Shown: positions 50,702 through 58,863 of the stretch, one piece after another
Numbering within the stretch: the first letter of the stretch is position 1
Layout: the number at the start of each line of letters is the position of its first letter
Origin: Terriglobia bacterium
Lineage (GTDB): Bacteria > Acidobacteriota > Terriglobia > Terriglobales > Acidobacteriaceae
NCBI GenBank assembly: GCA_020073665.1
Contig: JAIQEU010000020.1
Span: forward strand, 90,112-154,111
Direction: 5' to 3'
DNA: 64,000 bases
Made by a program: the position numbers and the translations under genes
Notes under the pieces: model-generated
Told to the model about the DNA's origin: nothing
The model's database searches: none
Seen by the model: only the letters and a program-made list of their open reading frames with translations

Positions 50702-51889
50702 GTGCTCCGCCGTCGAATTCTCCAGCTGATCACAGCCGGGTTGCTCACAGGCGCCGGGTTCTCGCAAACATCGCTCTCTGCCCAGGAAGACTCGTCCTAC
50801 CTGTTGCGAATCGAGCAGACCTACCGGAATGAAAGCGTCTGCGGTCTGATCCGCACAGATGGCCACTATCACGTCGAGCGAACTCTGGGAGACAAGAGCG
50901 ACATATCGGAAGGAACGCTTGCCTCCTCTGGGTTCAAGGAACTCCAAGATATCCTGGATTCGAATGAAGTGGTTCAACTGAGGCAGGACCGAATCACTCT
51001 TCACAATCCGACTGGGCCTGCGATCTATTTATTTACCGCGCGTGACCGCGTTGGGATAGACATTTGGCGCTCGGGCACGCATCAAATTCTCGTCTTCCCC
51101 AACGATGGTGTGCGCCAGCCCTTTAAACACTGGCTGAACCCCTTGCTTCACCTTCTCGACTCGATGCGCAAGGAGAAGTCAACCAAATTGAGTGAGGAAG
51201 GCTATCGCAATAACTGCCTGCCTCCTGCCCCCATCGAACTTAAGTCGCGAGGGGGGCGGGCAACGGCTGAACCAAAGCCGGTTGAGCAACCACCGGCAAG
51301 TGCGGGAGCCCAAATTGCCGAGACCAGGCGCGAGACCGAAGCGGAGAAGCCTGTTCCGCTATTCATTCTGCGGATGGTCACACTTTCCTATGAGGGTGCG
51401 CGTGCAAAAAAGGCATGCGTGGTCCTTTATCCGGATGGCCAATACCGACTGGAACAGTTCACCCAGCAGTACCCATGGGAACCGGTAAGCACGGAGGTAT
51501 TCGAGGGCAAAGTGAGTTCCCAGGAACGCGTGGAGGCTGAAAAGCTGATCCAGGACCCAACGCTCCAAGGCCAGCAACCGGAGCCGCCGCCGGAAGACTT
51601 CCCCTTCTCTGTAAGAGAAAGCACCGTGCTGACTACATTGTCTGGGACCCGGGTCCGGAATCTGGGCTTCTGGAAGTTCGACCATGTCAAAGGGCAGCAT
51701 GGCGCCAAACTACCCGACGTTGAGACGAATGGGAGTGAATCGTTGAAGGCGTTGCGCCAGTGGTTCAAGACCACGATCGAGCGGGAGAAGGGCAAACCGG
51801 AAAAAGACGCTGTAATCACAGATTGTGTTCCCAACCCGACGCAACGTTCCATCTTCCGCGCGAAACCGCAAGGCGGAGTTCAGCAATGA
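50702..51889 (+). CDS. Secreted protein with internal duplication, function unknown
   Basis: A 395-residue protein, starting at GTG (MLRRRILQLITAGLLTGAGF is a signal peptide). No known motif is seen. Two similar halves are visible: YLLRIEQTYRNESVCGLIRTDGHYHVER with EGTLASSGFKELQDIL (residues 32-85), and FILRMVTLSYEGARAKKACVVLYPDGQYRLEQ with FEGKVSSQERVEAEKLI (about residues 220-280). The Pro/Ala-rich linker in between (about 175-215) looks disordered. Such proteins probably act in the periplasm. Gene context does not suggest a role. Confidence 0.65.
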   Translation: MLRRRILQLITAGLLTGAGFSQTSLSAQEDSSYLLRIEQTYRNESVCGLIRTDGHYHVERTLGDKSDISEGTLASSGFKELQDILDSNEVVQLRQDRITLHNPTGPAIYLFTARDRVGIDIWRSGTHQILVFPNDGVRQPFKHWLNPLLHLLDSMRKEKSTKLSEEGYRNNCLPPAPIELKSRGGRATAEPKPVEQPPASAGAQIAETRRETEAEKPVPLFILRMVTLSYEGARAKKACVVLYPDGQYRLEQFTQQYPWEPVSTEVFEGKVSSQERVEAEKLIQDPTLQGQQPEPPPEDFPFSVRESTVLTTLSGTRVRNLGFWKFDHVKGQHGAKLPDVETNGSESLKALRQWFKTTIEREKGKPEKDAVITDCVPNPTQRSIFRAKPQGGVQQ

Positions 51890-52094
51890 AATCGGCGGCT
51901 TCGGAAAACGCAGCCGGCCAAGGGTGATATACGGCATGACGCCGGCTCCGGATTCAGAGACGCAGCCGCAGCGCTAGTGGGCGAGGCCGGTTCTGCGGCT
52001 GGGAGTACTCATAAGATGGTAGTTGTGGCCCCAAACCTTTTCCATCCAACCCTCTTTTATCTTCATCTATTTCAGGTACTCTTTAAGTTGACGT

Positions 52095-54071
52095 ATGGCC
52101 ATGCAGGAAGAAGATATACTGGGGAAAGCCTACGACAGCCGCCTGATGAAGCGGCTGCTCAAGTATTTGCGGCCGTACAAGTGGCAGACGGCGATTGCCC
52201 TGGTCTCCATCGTCATCAAGGCCGGCGCGGACGTGCTTGGGCCCTACCTGTTCCGCATTGAAGTCGACCGCTACCTGGCGCCGGTTCCGGGATTCCGCAC
52301 CCCCTTTGATTCTTTCTTGAGCCATAACCCCCTGGTTGGCATCGCGCAGATCGGCGCGGTTTTCATTGGCCTGCTGTTTCTCAGTTTTGCGCTGGAGTAC
52401 GCGCAAACCTACTTCATGCAGTGGACGGGCCAAAAGGTCATGTTCGACCTGCGCAGCCAGATTTTCCGTCACCTGCAGCGCATGCACATAGGGTTCTACG
52501 ACAAGAACCCGGTGGGCCGCCTGGTCACGCGCGTCACCACCGACGTGGACGCGCTGAACGAAATGTTCACCGCCGGGGTGGTCTCGATTTTTGAGGACGT
52601 CTTCGTGCTGGCCGGAATCCTGGGCATCATGCTGTGCATGAACTGGAAGCTGGCGCTGATCACCTTCGCCGTCCTGCCGTTGATCGTGGTGGCCACGAAA
52701 ATCTTTCGCGACAAGGTCCGCGATTCTTACCGCCGCATCCGCGTGGCCATTGCCCGCATCAACGCCTACCTGCAGGAACACGTCAGTGGCATGGTGGTGC
52801 TGCAGCTGTTCAACCGCGAGAAGCGCGCCTTCCACAAGTTCTCAGACGTGAACCGCACCCACATGGACGCGTTCAAAGACGCGATCATGGCCCACGCGGT
52901 GTATTACCCGGTGGTAGAAATTCTGTCGTCGGTCGCCATCGCCTGCGTGATCTGGTTTGGCGGCCGGGACATCATCGGGAACGTGGCCGCCAAGGCGGTG
53001 GCGCTGGAATTCAGTCGCACACACTTGGTGAGTTTCTACACCGTCACCAGTGTGATGACCCTGGGCATCCTGGTGGCATTCATGCAGTACGCCCAGCGCT
53101 TCTTCCGGCCCATCCAGGACCTCAGCGAGAAGTACAACATCCTGCAGTCGGCGATGGCGTCGGCGGAGCGCGTCTTCAAGCTGATCGATACCCCGGTAGA
53201 GATTACCTCGCCGGCCGTGACCAAGACACCTCAGGGCCCGGGACGGATTGAGTTCGACCACGTGTGGTTTGCGTACAGACACGTGCCGGCTGACAACCCA
53301 ACCGCCGCGGGCGAGGGCACCCGCGCCACACAATCCGAACCCGATTGGGTGCTGCGCGACGTCAGTTTTGCCATCGAACCGGGGGAAACCGCGGCCATCG
53401 TGGGCCACACCGGGGCGGGCAAGACCACCATCATTTCCCTGCTCATGCGCTTCTACGATGTCCAGAAGGGCGCGGTCCGGATCGACGGCGTGGACATCAA
53501 AGAAATGGATCTCTCCGATCTGCGCCGCCGTTTTGGCATCGTGCTGCAGGATCCGTTCCTGTTTACCGGGACGGTGGAAGGCAACATCCGGCTGGGAACG
53601 GAGTGGATCCAGGACCAAGACGTCGAAAAGGCGGCCGAGGATGTGAACGTCGCTGACTTCATTCGTTCACTGCCGCAGGGTTTCAAGTCGGAGGTCCAGG
53701 AACGGGGCAGCACGCTCTCGACCGGACAGAAGCAGCTGATCTCGTTCGCCCGCGCCTTGGCCCACGACCCGAAGATCCTGATTTTGGATGAAGCCACCTC
53801 GAGCGTCGACACGGAAACCGAGTTCCGGGTGCGCGACGCCCTCAGCCGCATGGTGGAAGGGCGAACCTCGGTCATCATCGCGCACCGTCTGTCCACGGTG
53901 CAGCGTGCCGACAAGATCATCGTCATGCACAAAGGCCAGTTGCGAGAAATGGGCACCCACCAGCAACTGCTGGCCAACCGCGGTATTTACTACAAGCTCT
54001 ACCAACTGCAGTACAAAGACCAGGAGATTGCTGCCGGCGGCCCGCAAGTTACCGCCAGCGCGGACGACTAA
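52095..54071 (+). CDS. MsbA/MdlB-like ABC exporter (fused permease-ATPase)
   Basis: A 658-residue half-transporter. Six membrane helices (residues 30-360) form the type I exporter domain. The NBD (about 400-640) has Walker A VGHTGAGKTTI, Q-loop VLQDPFLF, signature LSTGQKQLIS, Walker B ILILDEATSSVD and H-loop IIAHRLST. Before the NBD lies an insert of about 20 residues (VPADNPTAAGEGTRATQSEP) not seen in most family members; its DNA is a copy of a palindromic repeat (53307-53331). The gene sits directly before lpxB, which suggests lipid A export, but this is inference. Confidence 0.9.
   Translation: MAMQEEDILGKAYDSRLMKRLLKYLRPYKWQTAIALVSIVIKAGADVLGPYLFRIEVDRYLAPVPGFRTPFDSFLSHNPLVGIAQIGAVFIGLLFLSFALEYAQTYFMQWTGQKVMFDLRSQIFRHLQRMHIGFYDKNPVGRLVTRVTTDVDALNEMFTAGVVSIFEDVFVLAGILGIMLCMNWKLALITFAVLPLIVVATKIFRDKVRDSYRRIRVAIARINAYLQEHVSGMVVLQLFNREKRAFHKFSDVNRTHMDAFKDAIMAHAVYYPVVEILSSVAIACVIWFGGRDIIGNVAAKAVALEFSRTHLVSFYTVTSVMTLGILVAFMQYAQRFFRPIQDLSEKYNILQSAMASAERVFKLIDTPVEITSPAVTKTPQGPGRIEFDHVWFAYRHVPADNPTAAGEGTRATQSEPDWVLRDVSFAIEPGETAAIVGHTGAGKTTIISLLMRFYDVQKGAVRIDGVDIKEMDLSDLRRRFGIVLQDPFLFTGTVEGNIRLGTEWIQDQDVEKAAEDVNVADFIRSLPQGFKSEVQERGSTLSTGQKQLISFARALAHDPKILILDEATSSVDTETEFRVRDALSRMVEGRTSVIIAHRLSTVQRADKIIVMHKGQLREMGTHQQLLANRGIYYKLYQLQYKDQEIAAGGPQVTASADD
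53307..53331 (+). repeat. GC-rich palindromic repeat in frame within the MsbA-like gene
   Basis: GCGGGCGAGGGCACCCGC, then GCCACAC. The same sequence, with one gap and two changes, occurs at 55316-55339 between lpxB and the M1-like gene. Here it encodes AGEGTRAT in the linker between permease and ATPase domains. Confidence 0.7.
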
Positions 54072-54129
54072 GCACACATAGCGCCAGCGGCCCGCCAGCC
54101 ACCCTTGCCTGCAACGTACCGGGACTACA

Positions 54130-55290
54130 ATGTCTGCGATGCGAATCCTCATCTCCGCCGGCGAAGCTTCGGGAGAAATGTATGGCGCGCAGCTCATCGC
54201 GGCGCTGCGCCGCCGTGATCCCTCGATGGAAATGTTCGGCGTGGGCGGCGACCGCATGCGGGCCGTGGGCTGCGATACGGTGGTGGACACCAAAGATCTG
54301 GCCGTGGTCGGGATCGCGGAGATACTCAGTCGCCTGCCTAAGATCTATGGCTGCTTCCACCGGTTGATTGCCGAGGCGGACAAGCGCCGGCCCGATCTGG
54401 CCGTGGTCATTGACTCCCCGGCCTTTAACTGGCGCGTGGCCCGCCAGATGCACAAGCGCGGCGTTCCCGTGGTGTATTACGTCTGCCCGCAGTTCTGGGC
54501 GTGGCGGCAGGGGCGGGTCCGGCTGCTCAGAAAGTATGTCACCAAAGCGCTGGTGATCTTTCCCTTCGAAGAGCAGTTCTACCGCGACCGCGGCGTGGAC
54601 GCCACTTTTGTTGGACACCCTCTTGCCGATTTGCCTTATCCCGCGGTCGATCGATCAGCCTACGCCGCCGCCAACAAACTCGACCCGGCCAAGCCGTGGA
54701 TTACGCTGATGCCGGGCAGCCGGGTAAAAGAAGTGCGCATGAACCTGCCCACCATGCTGGAATCGGCGGCCAGGCTGGGCTGGGGATACGAGTTCCTGCT
54801 TCCGGTTGCGCCCACGCTGGACCGAAACTTCCTGGAATCGCTCATGGCTCGTCCGCTTCCGGTCCGGCTGGTGGCGGAAGCCTTGCCCGCATTGCATCTT
54901 TCGCGGGCTGGAATCATCGCCAGCGGGACCGCCACCGTGGAGGCGGCGATGATGTCCACTCCGTTCGTGATGGTGTACCGGGTGTCTCCGCTGACCTATC
55001 TGCTGGGACGTCCGCGGGTCAAAGTGTCACACTTTGCCATGGTGAACCTGATCGCGGGAGAAGAAATTGTCCCCGAACTGGTGCAGCACAACTTCACGGT
55101 GGAAAAGGTAGTGGCCCGGTTGAATGAGATCCTTCCTTATGGGCCTGCCCGCGACCAGATGATCGAGGGGCTGGCGCGGGTGAAGGCAAGCCTGCGCGGA
55201 CCGGACTCGGGCCAGGCGCATCCCGCCGAGCAGGCGGCCGAGGCGATTACGGCGCTGCTGCAAGGTGAGCGGGTGGTGACTCGTTCGTAG
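54130..55290 (+). CDS. lpxB: Lipid-A-disaccharide synthase
   Basis: A 386-residue GT19 enzyme. ISAGEASGEMYGAQLI is the N-terminal signature. VIDSPAFNWRVARQMHKRG, YYVCPQFWAWRQGR, VGHPLADLP and LMPGSRVKEV are the conserved catalytic blocks, and SGTATVEAAMM is the UDP-binding block. The enzyme makes the lipid A disaccharide from UDP-diacyl-GlcN and lipid X. It follows the MsbA-like exporter by 58 nt, probably in one operon. Confidence 0.96.
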   Translation: MSAMRILISAGEASGEMYGAQLIAALRRRDPSMEMFGVGGDRMRAVGCDTVVDTKDLAVVGIAEILSRLPKIYGCFHRLIAEADKRRPDLAVVIDSPAFNWRVARQMHKRGVPVVYYVCPQFWAWRQGRVRLLRKYVTKALVIFPFEEQFYRDRGVDATFVGHPLADLPYPAVDRSAYAAANKLDPAKPWITLMPGSRVKEVRMNLPTMLESAARLGWGYEFLLPVAPTLDRNFLESLMARPLPVRLVAEALPALHLSRAGIIASGTATVEAAMMSTPFVMVYRVSPLTYLLGRPRVKVSHFAMVNLIAGEEIVPELVQHNFTVEKVVARLNEILPYGPARDQMIEGLARVKASLRGPDSGQAHPAEQAAEAITALLQGERVVTRS

Positions 55291-55315
55291 CTGCAGCGGC
55301 AGAAGAGAAACAAAC

Positions 55316-55339
55316 GCGGGCGGGGCGCCCGCGCCACAC
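55316..55339 (+). repeat. GC-rich palindromic repeat, intergenic copy
   Basis: GCGGGCG (55316-55322), loop GGG, then CGCCCGC (55326-55332) and GCCACAC. It is a perfect 7-bp hairpin with no T-run. It matches the copy inside the MsbA-like gene at 53307-53331. Confidence 0.7.
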
Positions 55340-55440
55340 CCGCCATCAAGAAATCGGGCCTAAACCTTGTGCTGCCAGCATCTTTTGCGTAACAATCTTC
55401 ATCATAGAGAACAACGGTAGTTCTCAGGAGAGCTTTCTTA

Positions 55441-57471
55441 ATGCAAGTTCAACCGCGGCCTCCCCGTCGGGCCCCTGCCATCTTCATAGTGTTGCTGGTT
55501 CTTTTCAGCGCTTTGCCCGCTGGGGCAGCAGAGAAAATGCGCCTGCGGGTGGACGACTACCAGATCGACGCCGAGTTGAACCCTCATGGCCACAAGATCG
55601 CAGCCCGCGCCAAAGTCACGTTCACGGCGCTCGAAGACTTGAGTGTCGCCGTCTTCGAACTGCATAACGGACTGCGAGTGACCAAGGTGCTCGACGCCGC
55701 CGGCAAGCCGCTCACCGCTGAGCGCGTGACCCAGGATTCCACCATCCGCGTGCAACTGCCCAACGGTCTGACCAAAGATGCGGCCTCGTCGTTGACGTTC
55801 GAATACGAAGGTACGCTCGATTCCGCCGACGACAGCCCAGTGCAGGGTCTTAAGCTGGCGTCGATTGGCGATGACACCACCTACCTTCTATATGCGGGGC
55901 GCTGGTTCCCGGTGAATGCCTATGGCTTCAATCGCTTCACCTCCACCATCAACGTAACCGTGCCCGCACACATGGTGGTCATCGGCAGCGGGCAGGGCAG
56001 CGTTGGCACTACGGTGACGCCGAAGAAGGTCACCGCCGGCGCCTTGCCGACCAAGACTTTTACCTTCGTTTCCAGCAAGCCCAGCTTTCCCGGCACCATC
56101 ATTGCGGGAACTTTTCAAGAATTTAAAAGCACCGACGCAGGGCTCGATCTCCACGTCTTCTTTAAACCCGTCCACCAGACCCTGGGGGCGATGTACGCAG
56201 AAACTGCGGTCAAGGAATATACGTACTACATCACGCTCTACGGTCCGCTGCCGACGAATGTCATCAACGTAGTGGAAATCCCCGACGACACTGTCCCAGC
56301 TGCGTGGGCTCCGCAGATTGCGGCCATTTCCAGCCGTGGCATTACCGAGAGAGTGAATTACCGGCTGCTGGCCAACACGTTGGCACACCAGTGGTGGGGC
56401 GTATCGGTGAGCCCGGAGTCGCGCGATAGCTGGTGGCTGCAAGACGGTTTCGCCCGTTACTCTGAAGCGCGCTACGTAGAGAGCGCCGCCGGGCCGGCCG
56501 GCCTTGAGGAAGTCGTGAAGGACATGTCCGTGGGAGCGCTGGCCTATGACACTGTGCCGCTCTCCAGCGTAGGCAAGCTCGACCTGTTCTCGCCCGAGTT
56601 CCAGTCGCTGGTTACCGACAAGGGTGCGATGATCCTGCACATGCTGCGCTGGGTGATGGGCGATCAGAAGTACGACCAGACCATGCGGACATTCTTCAGC
56701 AAGTACGCCGGCCAGTCTGGCTCGCTGGAGGATTTTCGCAAAATCGCCGAGCAGAACTATGGAGACCAGTTGACCTGGTTCTTCTCCCAATGGCTGGACT
56801 CGACCGGAGCCCCCGAGTTCAAGACCAAGTACACGGTGTATCGGCTGGGCAATAACAAAGGGTTCCGCGTCGTCGGTCAGATTTCGCAAGACCTGGACTT
56901 GTTCCGCATGCCGGTCGCGCTGAAGATCGACACCAACGGGAAGACCGAAGTGCGACGGATCGAGGTGGTGGGCACGAATTCACCCTTCAGTATCGAAACC
57001 TTCGGTAAGCCCCGGCACATTGTCGTCGACCCCGACAACCGGGTGCTGAAAAACTCCACTGAGATCAAAATGCGGGCATCCATCATGCGTGGCCAGAGCC
57101 TGGTTCAGCAGAGCGACCTCGCAGGCGCGCTGAGCGAGTTCAACAAGGCCCTTGAAGTCAACAAGAACAGCTCCCTGGCCCACTATCGTATTGCGGAAGT
57201 GTTTTTCCTGCAGCGCAACTATCAGGCTGCCGCCAACGCCTACCGCGAATCGCTGAACGGCGATGGAGAACCGCGCTGGACCGAAGTCTGGAGCCACGTC
57301 CAGTTGGGAAAGATTTTCGACATTACCGGACAGCGGGAGCGCGCCACCAACGAGTACCGCCAGGCCCTGCAAACCAACGACAACACCCAGGGCGCGCAGG
57401 ATGAAGCCCGCAAGTATCTGCAGAAGCCGTTCGAGCAGCAAAAGACAAGCGATTCCGGCTCTGGGCTCTAA
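55441..57471 (+). CDS. M1-peptidase-fold pseudoenzyme with C-terminal TPRs
   Basis: A 676-residue exported protein with a signal peptide (about residues 1-30). The N-terminal beta domain and the peptidase-like domain (about 30-460) show the M1 family frame. The zinc motif HExxH is degenerate: codons 312-316 read NTLAH before QWWG. The third ligand Glu in WLNEGFA is Asp (D335, WLQDGFA). The GAMEN-type segment is also missing. A TPR pair (about 540-660) ends the protein. Proteolysis is therefore unlikely; a scaffold or ligand-binding role is suggested. It follows lpxB by 150 nt. Confidence 0.85.
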   Translation: MQVQPRPPRRAPAIFIVLLVLFSALPAGAAEKMRLRVDDYQIDAELNPHGHKIAARAKVTFTALEDLSVAVFELHNGLRVTKVLDAAGKPLTAERVTQDSTIRVQLPNGLTKDAASSLTFEYEGTLDSADDSPVQGLKLASIGDDTTYLLYAGRWFPVNAYGFNRFTSTINVTVPAHMVVIGSGQGSVGTTVTPKKVTAGALPTKTFTFVSSKPSFPGTIIAGTFQEFKSTDAGLDLHVFFKPVHQTLGAMYAETAVKEYTYYITLYGPLPTNVINVVEIPDDTVPAAWAPQIAAISSRGITERVNYRLLANTLAHQWWGVSVSPESRDSWWLQDGFARYSEARYVESAAGPAGLEEVVKDMSVGALAYDTVPLSSVGKLDLFSPEFQSLVTDKGAMILHMLRWVMGDQKYDQTMRTFFSKYAGQSGSLEDFRKIAEQNYGDQLTWFFSQWLDSTGAPEFKTKYTVYRLGNNKGFRVVGQISQDLDLFRMPVALKIDTNGKTEVRRIEVVGTNSPFSIETFGKPRHIVVDPDNRVLKNSTEIKMRASIMRGQSLVQQSDLAGALSEFNKALEVNKNSSLAHYRIAEVFFLQRNYQAAANAYRESLNGDGEPRWTEVWSHVQLGKIFDITGQRERATNEYRQALQTNDNTQGAQDEARKYLQKPFEQQKTSDSGSGL

Positions 57472-57497
57472 ACCTCCAGGCCTGGGCCAGGCAATTC

Positions 57498-58496
57498 CTA
57501 AAAAGCCCAGCGCAACAGCGTTGCACCCACGGTAAATCCCGCGCCCACCGAGGCTAGCAGCACCAAGTCTCCTTTTTTCAGTTTGCCTTCCTGGCGCGCG
57601 GTTTCCATGGCCAGCGGGATGGTGCCGGCGGTGGTGTTTCCAAAGCGATCGATGTTGATGATCACGGCTTCCGGCCGCAGGCCCAGCCGGTCGGCGGTGG
57701 CGGTGATGATCCGCTTGTTGGCCTGGTGGGGAATAAAGGCATCAATGTCGCTGCCTTTGAGGCCATTTTTCTCCAAAATCTTCTCGCACAGTTCAGTCTG
57801 CTTGCGTACCGCAAACTTGAAGACGGCCTGCCCGTCCTGGTGGACGTAGTGCATCTTCTTATCTACGGTCTCGTGGGTAGAGGGATTCAGGCTGCCGCCG
57901 CCCGGCATGTATAGCGCGCAGGCGCCGGAGCCATCCACCTCATGCAGGAAATCGATCAGGCCCAGCGAGTCGTCATCGGCCGGCTCCAGGATCACCGCCC
58001 CGGCGCCGTCGCCGAAGATCACGCAGGTGGCGCGGTCGGTGTAGTCGATGACAGACGACATGGTATCCGCGCCGATGACCATAACTTTCTTGTGTGCCCC
58101 GGTCGCGATGAACTGGGCCCCGGCCTGCAAGGCGTAAATGAACGCGGAGCAGGCAGCCGAAACATCGAACCCCCATACTCCCTTCGCGCCCAGCTTGTGT
58201 TGTACCAGGCAGGCGGTCGAGGGAAAGAACATGTCGGGGGTAACCGTGCCCAGGATGATCGCCTCCAGGTCGGTGGGCGACAGTCCGCGCTGGGCCAGGG
58301 CCTGTTTCGCTGCTTCGACGGCCAGGTCGCTGGTCGCCACGCCCTTATCCACCACGTGCCTCTCGCGGATTCCGGTGCGTTCCAAAATCCATTGATTGGT
58401 GGTCTCGACCATTTTTTCGAGGTCGTCGTTGGTTAGCAGGCGGGGCGGGACGTAGGTACCGAGAGCGCTGATCTTGGCGCGCACAAGTTGGCTCAC
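57498..58496 (-). CDS. fabH: Beta-ketoacyl-ACP synthase III
   Basis: A 332-residue KAS III. The catalytic Cys is in [14 protein letters not shown], His in [10 protein letters not shown] and Asn in [12 protein letters not shown], giving the Cys-His-Asn triad. [10 protein letters not shown] is the N-terminal signature. It condenses acetyl-CoA or a branched acyl-CoA with malonyl-ACP to start fatty acid synthesis. It is alone on the minus strand and convergent with the M1-like gene. Confidence 0.95.
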   Translation of the reverse strand: MSQLVRAKISALGTYVPPRLLTNDDLEKMVETTNQWILERTGIRERHVVDKGVATSDLAVEAAKQALAQRGLSPTDLEAIILGTVTPDMFFPSTACLVQHKLGAKGVWGFDVSAACSAFIYALQAGAQFIATGAHKKVMVIGADTMSSVIDYTDRATCVIFGDGAGAVILEPADDDSLGLIDFLHEVDGSGACALYMPGGGSLNPSTHETVDKKMHYVHQDGQAVFKFAVRKQTELCEKILEKNGLKGSDIDAFIPHQANKRIITATADRLGLRPEAVIINIDRFGNTTAGTIPLAMETARQEGKLKKGDLVLLASVGAGFTVGATLLRWAF

Positions 58497-58863
58497 TCTG
58501 CAGGGTCTCCAGTAGAAAGTATGAAACGGTTATTTTGAACTACCCATCGGACAATGTCCAACCCCATGGGCTGTATGGACTTGATGCTGCCATCCCCCGG
58601 AAACCCGTTTTAGCCCGGTTACCTGGGTACATGTACGTCCGAAAACCAAACTGCCGGAGCCACGTGTCCAGAAACTCGGCGGAACGGGACTTCAAGCCAC
58701 GTCGCTGGCGTGGCGAAATGACTTGGTAACACCCACACTCCTGTGACCTGTCGAAGCCCGCGCTGGTTCCACTACTCTGCACCAACGCAAATGCGGGTGC
58801 CTGGCGGATTCGGCTGAACCGCAACTCTTCACTCGGCCGGCTGTCCGGGAAAAGGGGCAAGCG
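58497..58863. other. Intergenic region between fabH and the DUF1800 gene
   Basis: These 367 nt separate divergent genes. A small palindrome (GCCACG at 58696-58701 with CGTGGC at 58709-58714) and an SD (AGGGG) before the DUF1800 start are the only features seen. No riboswitch class could be matched by eye. Confidence 0.4.

Noticed and set aside
55316..55332. Rho-independent terminator after lpxB
   Set aside because: The stem is perfect but no T-run follows, and the same sequence occurs inside a coding region, so it is treated as a repeat.
58535..58729. A 64-codon frame in the fabH-DUF1800 gap
   Set aside because: No SD, no family similarity, and ordinary for GC-rich non-coding DNA.
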